A stretch of 10,000 nt of DNA from Anaerolinea sp. Lineage in GTDB: Bacteria; Chloroflexota; Anaerolineae; Anaerolineales; Anaerolineaceae. The translations under genes were made by a program, and so were the position numbers. Each line of letters starts with the position of its first letter. The first letter of the stretch is position 1. This document shows positions 1 to 5,358 of this stretch, one piece after another. The stretch lies in the NCBI GenBank assembly GCA_020216845.1, contig JAIWNK010000100.1, positions 1 through 10,000 on the forward strand, given 5' to 3'. Under the pieces are notes generated by a model. It was not told the origin of the DNA. It ran no database searches and saw nothing but the letters and a program-made list of their open reading frames with translations.

Positions 1-77
1 TGGAAGTGCTGTTACAGCGCGGGCGGCGTGCCTTGCGCATTCACCTGAGCGACGGCACCCTGGATGCACTGATCTAA
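1..77 (+). CDS. C-terminal end of an unidentified protein (partial)
   Basis: An open frame enters from the left edge (codons in phase with base 3) and ends at a TAA at 75-77. It encodes about 24 residues ending RIHLSDGTLDALI. This is too short to assign a family. It is treated as a real gene end because a GC-rich hairpin terminator follows 13 bases after the stop and the next gene has its own promoter. The start and most of the protein lie outside the window. Confidence 0.55.
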   Translation, partial: EVLLQRGRRALRIHLSDGTLDALI

Positions 78-90
78 CATCAACAAAACA

Positions 91-115
91 AGCCCCGTCC
101 CAAAAGGGCGGGGCT
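91..115 (+). terminator. Rho-independent terminator after the partial left-edge gene
   Basis: A 10-bp GC-rich stem (91-100 with 106-115, one G-T pair) closes a CAAAA loop and is followed by a T-rich tail (TTCATTTCATTTT). It sits just after the stop at 77 and upstream of the promoter of the next gene, so it separates the two transcription units. Confidence 0.8.
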
Positions 116-144
116 TTCATTTCATTTTAACCCTAAAAACACGG

Positions 145-150
145 TATAAT
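145..150 (+). promoter_or_regulatory. -10 element of the alpha-oxoamine synthase gene
   Basis: A perfect TATAAT lies 63 bases before the ATG at 213. No good -35 is visible at 16-18 bases upstream (the region is TTCATTTTAA), so the -35 contact may be weak or activator-dependent. The predicted start of transcription is near 157. Confidence 0.55.
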
Positions 151-166
151 GAAGCAATTTTATTCG

Positions 167-183
167 CTGCCGAACAACGGCAG
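167..183 (+). promoter_or_regulatory. Small hairpin in the 5' leader of the alpha-oxoamine synthase gene
   Basis: CTGCCG (167-172) and CGGCAG (178-183) form a perfect 6-bp inverted repeat around AACAA. It begins about 10 bases after the predicted transcription start and ends 17 bases before the GAGG ribosome binding site. It could be an operator or an mRNA-stabilising 5' hairpin. It does not occlude the ribosome binding site. Function is not known. Confidence 0.3.
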
Positions 184-212
184 ACATGTTCATTTGAAAC
201 GAGGTTAATACC

Positions 213-1391
213 ATGGATCTATTTGAGAAATGCTTCGGATACACTGAAGCCAAAGAGGCAATGCGCACCGGCATCTACCCCTTCTTCATCCCCATGACGG
301 AGAACGAGGGCAGCGAAACCATCTTTCAGGGTCGGCGCCTGATCATGTGCGGCTCCAACAACTACCTGGGCCTCACCACACACCCCAAAGTGCGCGAGGC
401 CGCCAAAGCCGCCATTGATCGCTTTGGCACAAGCTGCACCGGCTCACGCTTCCTCAACGGCACGTTGGAACTGCACGAACAGCTGGAACACGAACTGGCC
501 GAATGGGTTGGCAAAGAAGCAGCCCTGGTCTTTTCCACCGGCATGCAAGTCAACCTGGGCACGGTCAGCTCACTGATTGGGCGCGAAGACTTTGTCATTC
601 TCGACAAGGATGACCATGCCAGCATCGTTGATGGGGCACGCCTGGGCTATGGCAAAATTGAGCGCTTCCGCCACAACGACATTCCCCACCTGGAGCGCGT
701 GCTCAATTCCCTGCCCGCCGAAGGGGGCAAACTGATCGTCGTAGACGGACTGTTTAGCATGGAAGGCGACCTGGCTGACCTGCCCAACATCGTGCCCCTG
801 GCACACAAACACGGGGCGCGCGTGATGGTTGACGACGCGCACGGCATGGGCGTATTGGGCGGCGGGCGCGGCACAGCTGCGCACTTTGGCATGACCGATC
901 AGGTAGACCTGATCATGTCCACCTTCAGCAAGTCGTTTGCTTCCTTGGGCGGCTTTGTCGCCGGCGATGAACCCGTCATCCACTACATCAAACACCATGC
1001 CCGCGCCCTCATCTTCAGCGCCAGCATCCCCGCCTCCAATGCTGCCGCGGCCCTGGCCGCCCTGCACGTCATGCGCGACGAGCCCGAACGGATTGAGCGC
1101 GTCAACCGCAACGCCGAAAAAATGCGCAACGGCTACCGCTCCCTCGGCTTTGACATCGGCCACTCGGTTACGCCGGTTGTGCCCATCATCATCGGCGACG
1201 ACCAAAAGACCTTCCTGATGTGGAAACTGCTGTTTGAAGCCGGTGTATTCGTCAACCCGGTCATCAGCCCTGCGGTTGCCCCAGGGCGACAATTGCTGCG
1301 CACAAGCTACATGGCAACCCACACCGACGAACAGCTTGACCGCGTGCTCGAAACCTTCGCCAAAATTGGCAAACAGGTCGGCGTCATCTAA
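213..1391 (+). CDS. PLP-dependent alpha-oxoamine synthase, probably serine palmitoyltransferase-like
   Basis: This 392-residue enzyme belongs to the alpha-oxoamine synthase branch of fold-type I PLP enzymes. These condense an amino acid with an acyl-CoA and release CO2 (serine palmitoyltransferase, glycine C-acetyltransferase KBL, BioF). Visible residues: H135 in DDHASIVDG (stacks on PLP), D207 and H210 in VDDAHGMGVLGG (PLP ring contacts), K240 in STFSKSFASLGGF (Schiff-base lysine) and R363 in QLLRTSY (substrate carboxylate). The C-terminal stretch GVFVNPVISPAV (344-355) followed by MATHT resembles the serine palmitoyltransferases of Bacteroidetes more than BioF or KBL, which suggests a role in sphingoid-base or a related lipid synthesis. 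Length is normal for the family. The ATG at 213 is preceded by GAGG with about 6-8 bases of spacing. It is a single-gene unit with its own promoter and terminator; no bio or tdh partner is adjacent. Family assignment is firm; the exact substrate is inferred. Confidence 0.88.
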   Translation: MDLFEKCFGYTEAKEAMRTGIYPFFIPMTENEGSETIFQGRRLIMCGSNNYLGLTTHPKVREAAKAAIDRFGTSCTGSRFLNGTLELHEQLEHELAEWVGKEAALVFSTGMQVNLGTVSSLIGREDFVILDKDDHASIVDGARLGYGKIERFRHNDIPHLERVLNSLPAEGGKLIVVDGLFSMEGDLADLPNIVPLAHKHGARVMVDDAHGMGVLGGGRGTAAHFGMTDQVDLIMSTFSKSFASLGGFVAGDEPVIHYIKHHARALIFSASIPASNAAAALAALHVMRDEPERIERVNRNAEKMRNGYRSLGFDIGHSVTPVVPIIIGDDQKTFLMWKLLFEAGVFVNPVISPAVAPGRQLLRTSYMATHTDEQLDRVLETFAKIGKQVGVI

Positions 1392-1410
1392 ATCCGCAAA
1401 CCATCAAGCA

Positions 1411-1446
1411 ACCGCCCCTCGTTTGACTGCGAGGGGCGGTTTTTTG
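1411..1446 (+). terminator. Rho-independent terminator of the alpha-oxoamine synthase gene
   Basis: An 11-bp stem (1411-1421 with 1430-1440; ACCGCCCCTCG / CGAGGGGCGGT) is followed directly by a T run ending at 1446. It starts 20 bases after the stop at 1391. The convergent degV-like gene ends only 8 bases beyond it, so it may also stop transcription from the other side, but that side has no T run. Confidence 0.9.
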
Positions 1447-1453
1447 CTCAAGC

Positions 1454-2290
1454 TTATTTCAGAAAATAGAGAATGCCGACCGTATCGGGGCCGCAATGAC
1501 TGGCAATCGTTGCCCCGGCATGGGTGATGCAAATTTCACCAATCTGAGCACGTGCCCGCAGCTCATCAACCAGGTATTGCACATCTGCATCGCAGCCCGT
1601 ATGGGTGACAAACACGCGCTGCAAATCTACATTCGGCAGATGACTGCTGAAATCATCCAACATCGAATTAAGCGCCTTCTTGCGCGAACCGCCGATCTTT
1701 TCCTTGACGCCCAACGTGCCATCCGGACGCACCTCAATCACCGGACGAATGCGCAACAGACTGCCGACAACATGCTGCATGGCAGAACAGCGCCCACCCT
1801 TGTACAGATAGTCCAACGTATCAATCACAAAGGTCGTGTGCAGCTTGGGAACCAACGCCTCAATCTGCGCCTTGATTTCCAGCGCCGAGAGGCCCTGATC
1901 GCGCAGCTCAGCAGCCCGCAACACCAACAAGCCAATGCCCGTTGAAAGATTGAGCGAATCAATCACATGCACAGGGGGGCGATTGGCATCGCGTGCCTGC
2001 GCGGCCAAAATGGCATTCGGCAGCGTGGCCGAAAGTTTGGAAGAAATACCAATATAAATAATTTCATTGGGGGTGTCGAAAAACTCGAGGAAGTCGCCCA
2101 CCGGCGGAGCAGAGGTCTTGGGCAATTCGCCATATTGCTCCACTTCCCCAAACAATTCGGGCAAGCTCAGTTCACCATCGCGAACGTTGCGCCCGTGAAT
2201 ATAGACTTGCAGCGGAATGGCGCGAATGCCAAAACGCTGCCGGAGCTCTGCGCTCAGGTCAGAGCAGCTATCGGTTGTGATTTCTATCAT
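1454..2290 (-). CDS. DegV family fatty-acid-binding protein
   Basis: The product is 278 residues, the usual DegV length. DegV proteins bind a fatty acid between two domains; in Firmicutes the related FakB hands it to the kinase FakA. Family features: ITTDSCSDL at the N-terminus (TDS 6-8), TSAPP at 59-63 where TSQPS is common, SSKLSATL (83-90) matching the SSxLSGT lipid-headgroup loop, DSLNLSTGIGLLV (111-123), LDYLYKGGR (159-167) and ASHCGPDTVG near the C-terminus (264-272). The ATG at 2290 is chosen because AAGGTG lies about 6 bases upstream and an extended -10 promoter is nearby. An in-frame TTG at 2317 would add nine residues before the conserved MIEITTDS start and is less likely. No fakA-like kinase is in the window. 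Family is firm; the physiological lipid partner is unknown. Confidence 0.9.
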   Translation of the reverse strand: MIEITTDSCSDLSAELRQRFGIRAIPLQVYIHGRNVRDGELSLPELFGEVEQYGELPKTSAPPVGDFLEFFDTPNEIIYIGISSKLSATLPNAILAAQARDANRPPVHVIDSLNLSTGIGLLVLRAAELRDQGLSALEIKAQIEALVPKLHTTFVIDTLDYLYKGGRCSAMQHVVGSLLRIRPVIEVRPDGTLGVKEKIGGSRKKALNSMLDDFSSHLPNVDLQRVFVTHTGCDADVQYLVDELRARAQIGEICITHAGATIASHCGPDTVGILYFLK

Positions 2291-2337
2291 TTGTACACCT
2301 TCAAAAACGAATAACAAAAAAGAATGCGCTTTTCTTT

Positions 2338-2346
2338 ATTATAGCA
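2338..2346 (-). promoter_or_regulatory. Extended -10 promoter of the degV-like gene
   Basis: On the minus strand this reads TGCTATAAT, a perfect TATAAT with the TGn extension, which reduces the need for a -35. Transcription would start near 2331, giving a leader of about 40 bases to the ATG at 2290. This supports that start over the upstream TTG. Confidence 0.6.
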
Positions 2347-2359
2347 CACCCACAGTACC

Positions 2360-2394
2360 AAAAGAAAATCTCCGGGCCCCCGCCGGAGATTTTC
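2360..2394 (-). terminator. Terminator of the proline-rich membrane protein gene
   Basis: A perfect 12-bp inverted repeat (2364-2375 with 2383-2394; GAAAATCTCCGG / CCGGAGATTTTC) has a C-rich 7-base loop. Read on the minus strand it ends in TTTTCTTTT. It lies about 26 bases after the stop at 2420 and just upstream of the degV-like promoter, so it separates those two units. Confidence 0.8.
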
Positions 2395-2419
2395 TAAGAG
2401 AGAGGAGATATGGATTTGT

Positions 2420-3298
2420 TCACAAGCGCCGCACTGTCGTTGTGCGCTGCGCTGATTGTGCAGAAAGAGAAGTGTAAGCCGCCCGTGAGCCATAAGCAGG
2501 CTCCGGCACGTATTCCGGCTCGGGGCGCTCGGCAGCAACAAAGTGAGCGCTGCGATTGCCCGCAAGCGGCTGTGGGCTAACGGCAACCGGGCGTTGAATC
2601 GGTGCGGGCGTTGCCGGGCGCTGCACCGGTGCGGGCGTTGCCGGGCGCGGATAGGCATTTTGCGAGCGAGCAGAGGGCACTGCTTGTGGGCGCGCCGGCG
2701 AAACGGGTTGTGACTGAACAGGCTGCTGCTCGGTCAGGCGCTGCCATTGCGATGCCCTCTGCGCCTCAGCGGGCTGCTCAATCGCCGCAGCACTGAACAA
2801 ACGCATCCCCGACGTGGCAAAAGAGCCAATCAACAGAATGCGCGTCACCCACACCAACAAAGCGACAAAAATGGGCGCCGTCACGGTGATCGTCGTCGGC
2901 TTGACAATCGCCGCACTCATGGTTGTGTGGCCGTGAATGGCGAGCGAAACTCCCCACCAGGTCAGCAGGGCGTTCATCGTTGCCGCAAGCAACCAGGCCC
3001 CGAACAAGAACCACACCTCGCGCTGCTCAGGCTGTTCGCTTTCGGGGATGAAAAGCCGGGCAATACCGGCAAAATCAATCCCACAAAAAGCAATCGCAAG
3101 AATGGCCGCCCACGAAATGCCCAGAAAACGCTGATCGCCAAGCAAATCGGCCAGGGCCACATTGGTCGTGCTGAAATTGAACAGCTCAAACGCCAGCAAC
3201 CCGACCGTCAACAACAGCCCCGTCAACAAGCCGCGGTTGCGCAACAACCACATGCCAATTGTGTTGGGGCGAACTGGAAAAGTTTGTGTCATACGCAT
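2420..3298 (-). CDS. Four-TM membrane protein with a proline-rich tail, function unknown
   Basis: I do not recognise a named family for this 292-residue protein. It has four hydrophobic segments (about 23-43, 59-83, 95-121, 136-160), then a long polar tail (174-292) rich in Pro, Ala, Gln and Arg. The tail contains a tandem 9-residue repeat (RPATPAPVQ, RPATPAPIQ at 218-235) and an acidic/proline patch (RPEPEYVPEPAYG, 258-270), and ends in basic residues (TTTVRRL). The tail looks disordered and is likely cytoplasmic, perhaps a binding platform. The GIDFAG and WFLFGAWLLAATMNALLTWWGVSLAI segments look conserved and remind me of proteins in Chloroflexota, which is memory rather than proof. The ATG at 3298 has a strong GGAGG 6 bases upstream. 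The promoter is overlapped and followed by LexA-like palindromes, so the gene may be stress-induced. Confidence 0.8.
   Translation of the reverse strand: MRMTQTFPVRPNTIGMWLLRNRGLLTGLLLTVGLLAFELFNFSTTNVALADLLGDQRFLGISWAAILAIAFCGIDFAGIARLFIPESEQPEQREVWFLFGAWLLAATMNALLTWWGVSLAIHGHTTMSAAIVKPTTITVTAPIFVALLVWVTRILLIGSFATSGMRLFSAAAIEQPAEAQRASQWQRLTEQQPVQSQPVSPARPQAVPSARSQNAYPRPATPAPVQRPATPAPIQRPVAVSPQPLAGNRSAHFVAAERPEPEYVPEPAYGSRAAYTSLSAQSAQRTTTVRRL
2589..2642 (-). repeat. 27-bp tandem repeat (two copies) encoding RPATPAP(V/I)Q
   Basis: The copies at 2589-2615 and 2616-2642 differ at 3 of 27 positions, and the start of a third (GGGCG) follows at 2643. They lie inside the tail of the membrane protein gene and encode nine residues each, so copy-number change keeps the reading frame. 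Confidence 0.85.
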
Positions 3299-3315
3299 TT
3301 TATGCCTCCAAAAGA

Positions 3316-3329
3316 AGAACTTTTGTTCT
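3316..3329. promoter_or_regulatory. LexA/DinR-like operator, downstream box
   Basis: AGAACTTTTGTTCT has the exact GAAC-N4-GTTC core known for LexA (DinR) in Firmicutes and related lineages. It lies 11-24 bases downstream of the predicted transcription start and just before the GGAGG ribosome binding site of the gene starting at 3298. Its centre is 36 bp from the upstream box. In RNA it could only form a weak 5-bp hairpin, so DNA binding is the more likely role. Confidence 0.45.
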
Positions 3330-3346
3330 ATTCGGTAACTAAATAC

Positions 3347-3375
3347 AGTTTAGAACAATTATTCTATTTTGTCAA
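3347..3375 (-). promoter_or_regulatory. Sigma-70-type promoter of the proline-rich membrane protein gene
   Basis: On the minus strand a perfect -35 TTGACA (3370-3375) is followed after exactly 17 bases by TAAACT (3347-3352), a 4-of-6 match to the -10. Transcription would start near 3340, about 42 bases before the ATG at 3298. The 17-base spacer is almost filled by a palindrome (see the LexA-like box at 3351-3366). Confidence 0.65.
3351..3366. promoter_or_regulatory. LexA/DinR-like operator, upstream box (one mismatch)
   Basis: TAGAACAATTATTCTA is a 16-bp near-perfect palindrome with a GAAC-N4-ATTC core. It differs from the Gram-positive-type LexA core GAAC-N4-GTTC at one base. It fills the spacer of the promoter at 3347-3375 and touches its -10, a position suited to repression by blocking RNA polymerase. 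Confidence 0.45.
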
Positions 3376-3482
3376 TAGGCAATTTGCGCAAAATTTGTAG
3401 TCCGCTGCACAGATTGACAATGACAATCATACACAGGCTTATTTAAATCCGTTGTGTGACAGACACTTTCTAATCCTTGGAC

Positions 3483-3522
3483 AAAAAAGTCAAACAAAGT
3501 GTTGCCCCAAACAATGTTTGAC
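3483..3522 (-). terminator. Probable terminator of the ATPase/Toprim-like pair
   Basis: GTCAAACA (3489-3496) and TGTTTGAC (3515-3522) form a perfect 8-bp inverted repeat with an 18-base loop. On the minus strand the stem is followed by six T (the A run at 3483-3488). It lies about 70 bases past the stop at 3591. The stem is AT-rich and the loop long, so efficiency is doubtful. The rest of 3376-3590 shows no gene that I can support. Confidence 0.45.
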
Positions 3523-3590
3523 CTTTTATCTGAACCTCAAAAAGCTGAGAGCAACGCAGCATTTCTGCAACAAATTTTTGCCAATATTTT

Positions 3591-4085
3591 TTATTGATTA
3601 CCAAACAGGAACGGTTTCACGTCTTGTATCAAGCGAACCAACTCACCATGATTGTGTCTTAAAAGCGGATGCTGCCACACCTCTTGAACATCTCTGCAAC
3701 ACTCGCTAGCCAGCGCATTGCCAATCTTTTCAAATGGCTTCTTCAAATCGCTTTTCAATTCCTCCGGCTCAGATAACACACCCAAAACATACACCCTATC
3801 TCTCAAATCGCCCGGAATTTTCTCACAAATGCTATCAAACCGGCCTGGAAATTGATTGTCATAATCCAGCAACAAAACAACCCTGCATTGCTCAAACTTG
3901 CGCAAATGATTGATATTACCGTCTTTCTTAACATATTCAACCACAGACGCCCATCCACCAGCTGTATCCAAGATCTGTATAGTTCTTGAGTTAACGCCAG
4001 GATGCAGCACAAATCCATTTGCCATTTGCCGGTTCGCATCATCTTCCGGCAACACCAATACATGCGGGCGATACCGATCAATCAT
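3591..4085 (-). CDS. Small Toprim-like protein, partner of the upstream ATPase
   Basis: This 164-residue protein is not matched to a named family. Its N-terminus, HVLVLPEDDANRQMANGF (8-25), resembles Toprim motif I, a hydrophobic strand leading to a conserved Glu (E14). VVLLLDYDN (69-77) resembles the Toprim DxD motif (D74, D76) after a strand. Such Glu/DxD sites bind Mg2+ in OLD-type nucleases and topoisomerases. Later come LSEPEELKSDL (105-115) and WQHPLLRHNHGELVRL (127-142). The product is shorter than most OLD or DUF4435 Toprim proteins. The start is the ATG at 4085, which overlaps the TGA of the ATPase gene as ATGA; a TTG at 4091 is less likely. The overlap implies translational coupling and 1:1 partnership. 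I infer a nuclease or nucleotide-binding effector controlled by the ATPase. Base composition is AT-rich like its partner. Confidence 0.72.
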   Translation of the reverse strand: MIDRYRPHVLVLPEDDANRQMANGFVLHPGVNSRTIQILDTAGGWASVVEYVKKDGNINHLRKFEQCRVVLLLDYDNQFPGRFDSICEKIPGDLRDRVYVLGVLSEPEELKSDLKKPFEKIGNALASECCRDVQEVWQHPLLRHNHGELVRLIQDVKPFLFGNQ

Positions 4086-5206
4086 TCCCAAAGATCTCCA
4101 AGAGTAAGTGCTTGAATCAAGTCACCGCTCGGCCTCAACTCACTCAGTGAACGAATCTGCGTTGGTTCCAGATGGGTTTTGCGGTTGAGGATGAACGTAT
4201 TTTCATCCGAAAACTTACGAATGATCTCGGGATTGTGAGATGTAACCAAAATTTGCCCACGTTCTTCAAACGCTTTACGTAGTGCCATAGCAAACAGCCC
4301 TACTTCAGATAAAGACAAATAACTATCAGGCTCATCCCAAAAGCAAAACAGCGGCCCGTAAGCATAATTAGCAGCCAAGACCAGTGCAGCCAAGAAAAAA
4401 CATTTCTCACCGTCCGACAAATCATCAAACTCCACCTGCAGAAGAGCCTGATTTTGCGCAAAACGGACTTGCAAATTTTTAGCATCAGCTCCTATCGGCT
4501 TGTTTAGAAAATCCAACAAATCCGGCATTAAATCTTTTAGATACTTTTCAATACGCGTATATGATGCCGGATAACGGCTAAGCACCCCCAAAAACCATTG
4601 TGCAAAGTTAGAACCATCTCGTTTGGGCTCAAGCGTCTCGCCGCTGGAAACGCCTTTCATCAAGGCGGGGATAGGGGACAAGATAACCATTTGCGACAAC
4701 CATGTTTTGAACAAATGCAGTGCGCCAACAGATTGTTCCTGAACAATGGGTAAAGCTGCCAAGTGCCAGTCTACGAGGAACTTAACCTCCTTGGCTTGCG
4801 GAATATCATAAAACGTTACTTGCGCCTGCTGTCGCAAAAAGATCGGTCTGTCATCCACGCTTAATTGCTCTTCTAACACTCTCAGCTCATGAAAGCCTCG
4901 CGGCAACTCCAGTGCCAGCACATATTTGTAAAGCGCCTGATCCAGTAACACCTCTACTTCAAAACGGATTGGCACATCAGCACGACCACGCGCAAAATCC
5001 TTGGGACTGAGCAACGGCTCCGGCGCTGCCAAATCCCGCATGCGATTGGTGCCACGGGCTATGCTTTGCAGCACTTGCAAAGCAGCAGCAATGGTTGATT
5101 TTCCCGTACCGTTTTTGCCAATTAACAAAGCGGAAGGCATTCCGGCCAAATTCAATTCAAAATTCTCAAGGCAGCGAAAATTATGAACATAGAGTCTTTG
5201 CAGCAT
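4082..5206 (-). CDS. AAA/ABC-type ATPase of the OLD/RecF-like class
   Basis: The 374-residue protein has an SMC/RecF/OLD-style nucleotide-binding fold. LQRLYVHNFRCLENFEL at the N-terminus leads to Walker A GKNGTGKST (30-38). A long middle insert (about 60-255) has no recognised motif. It is followed by the ABC signature LSDGEK (263-268), Walker B LFCFWDEPD (286-294, with D291 and catalytic E292) and the switch His in TSHNPEII (H324). All ATPase motifs are intact. There is no fused Toprim domain; the Toprim-like part is the next gene, which overlaps this stop by 4 bp. The ATG at 5206 follows AAGGAG with 5 bases of spacing. The family includes ATPases of anti-phage systems (Gabija GajA, PARIS AriA, Septu PtuA, retron ATPases), DNA repair and other SMC-like proteins. 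Composition is AT-richer than the flanks (30% GC at 4501-4560), suggesting transfer. A defence role is inferred. Confidence 0.85.
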   Translation of the reverse strand: MLQRLYVHNFRCLENFELNLAGMPSALLIGKNGTGKSTIAAALQVLQSIARGTNRMRDLAAPEPLLSPKDFARGRADVPIRFEVEVLLDQALYKYVLALELPRGFHELRVLEEQLSVDDRPIFLRQQAQVTFYDIPQAKEVKFLVDWHLAALPIVQEQSVGALHLFKTWLSQMVILSPIPALMKGVSSGETLEPKRDGSNFAQWFLGVLSRYPASYTRIEKYLKDLMPDLLDFLNKPIGADAKNLQVRFAQNQALLQVEFDDLSDGEKCFFLAALVLAANYAYGPLFCFWDEPDSYLSLSEVGLFAMALRKAFEERGQILVTSHNPEIIRKFSDENTFILNRKTHLEPTQIRSLSELRPSGDLIQALTLGDLWE

Positions 5207-5248
5207 ACAGGCTCCTTATAACAAGACATAAAAGCACGCTCTACTCTA

Positions 5249-5254
5249 ATTATA
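5249..5254 (-). promoter_or_regulatory. Candidate -10 of the ATPase/Toprim-like operon
   Basis: A perfect TATAAT lies on the minus strand 43 bases before the ATG at 5206. No convincing -35 stands 16-18 bases upstream. The rest of the gap between this operon and the antiporter stop (5255-5358) shows no gene or strong hairpin. Confidence 0.4.
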
Positions 5255-5358
5255 ATCTCTTTATGCAGAGCTCACGCCTCAAAGAGCCTGCCATAAAAAT
5301 GGTGACCCTAAACCTACCATAAGTCAAGTATTGCCAGGAAAAGAGTTAGTTCAATCCT

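Noticed and set aside
570..1322. Minus-strand 250-codon open frame opposite the alpha-oxoamine synthase gene
   Set aside because: It is a shadow of a clearly conserved enzyme gene, with low-complexity His/Val/Gln-rich translation.
3414..3450. Plus-strand TTGACA as a promoter
   Set aside because: There is no acceptable -10 at 16-18 bases downstream and no plus-strand gene follows.
3452..3709. Plus-strand 85-codon open frame in the gap before the Toprim-like gene
   Set aside because: It runs into the end of the minus-strand Toprim-like gene, has no ribosome binding site or family features, and crosses the likely terminator.
4189..4208. Inverted repeat GGATGAA / TTCATCC
   Set aside because: It lies within the coding sequence of the ATPase, is short, and is readily explained by chance.
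5290..5301. CCAT-AAAA-ATGG hairpin as terminator of the antiporter gene
   Set aside because: The stem is only 4 bp, AT-rich and about 58 bases past the stop, without a convincing T run.
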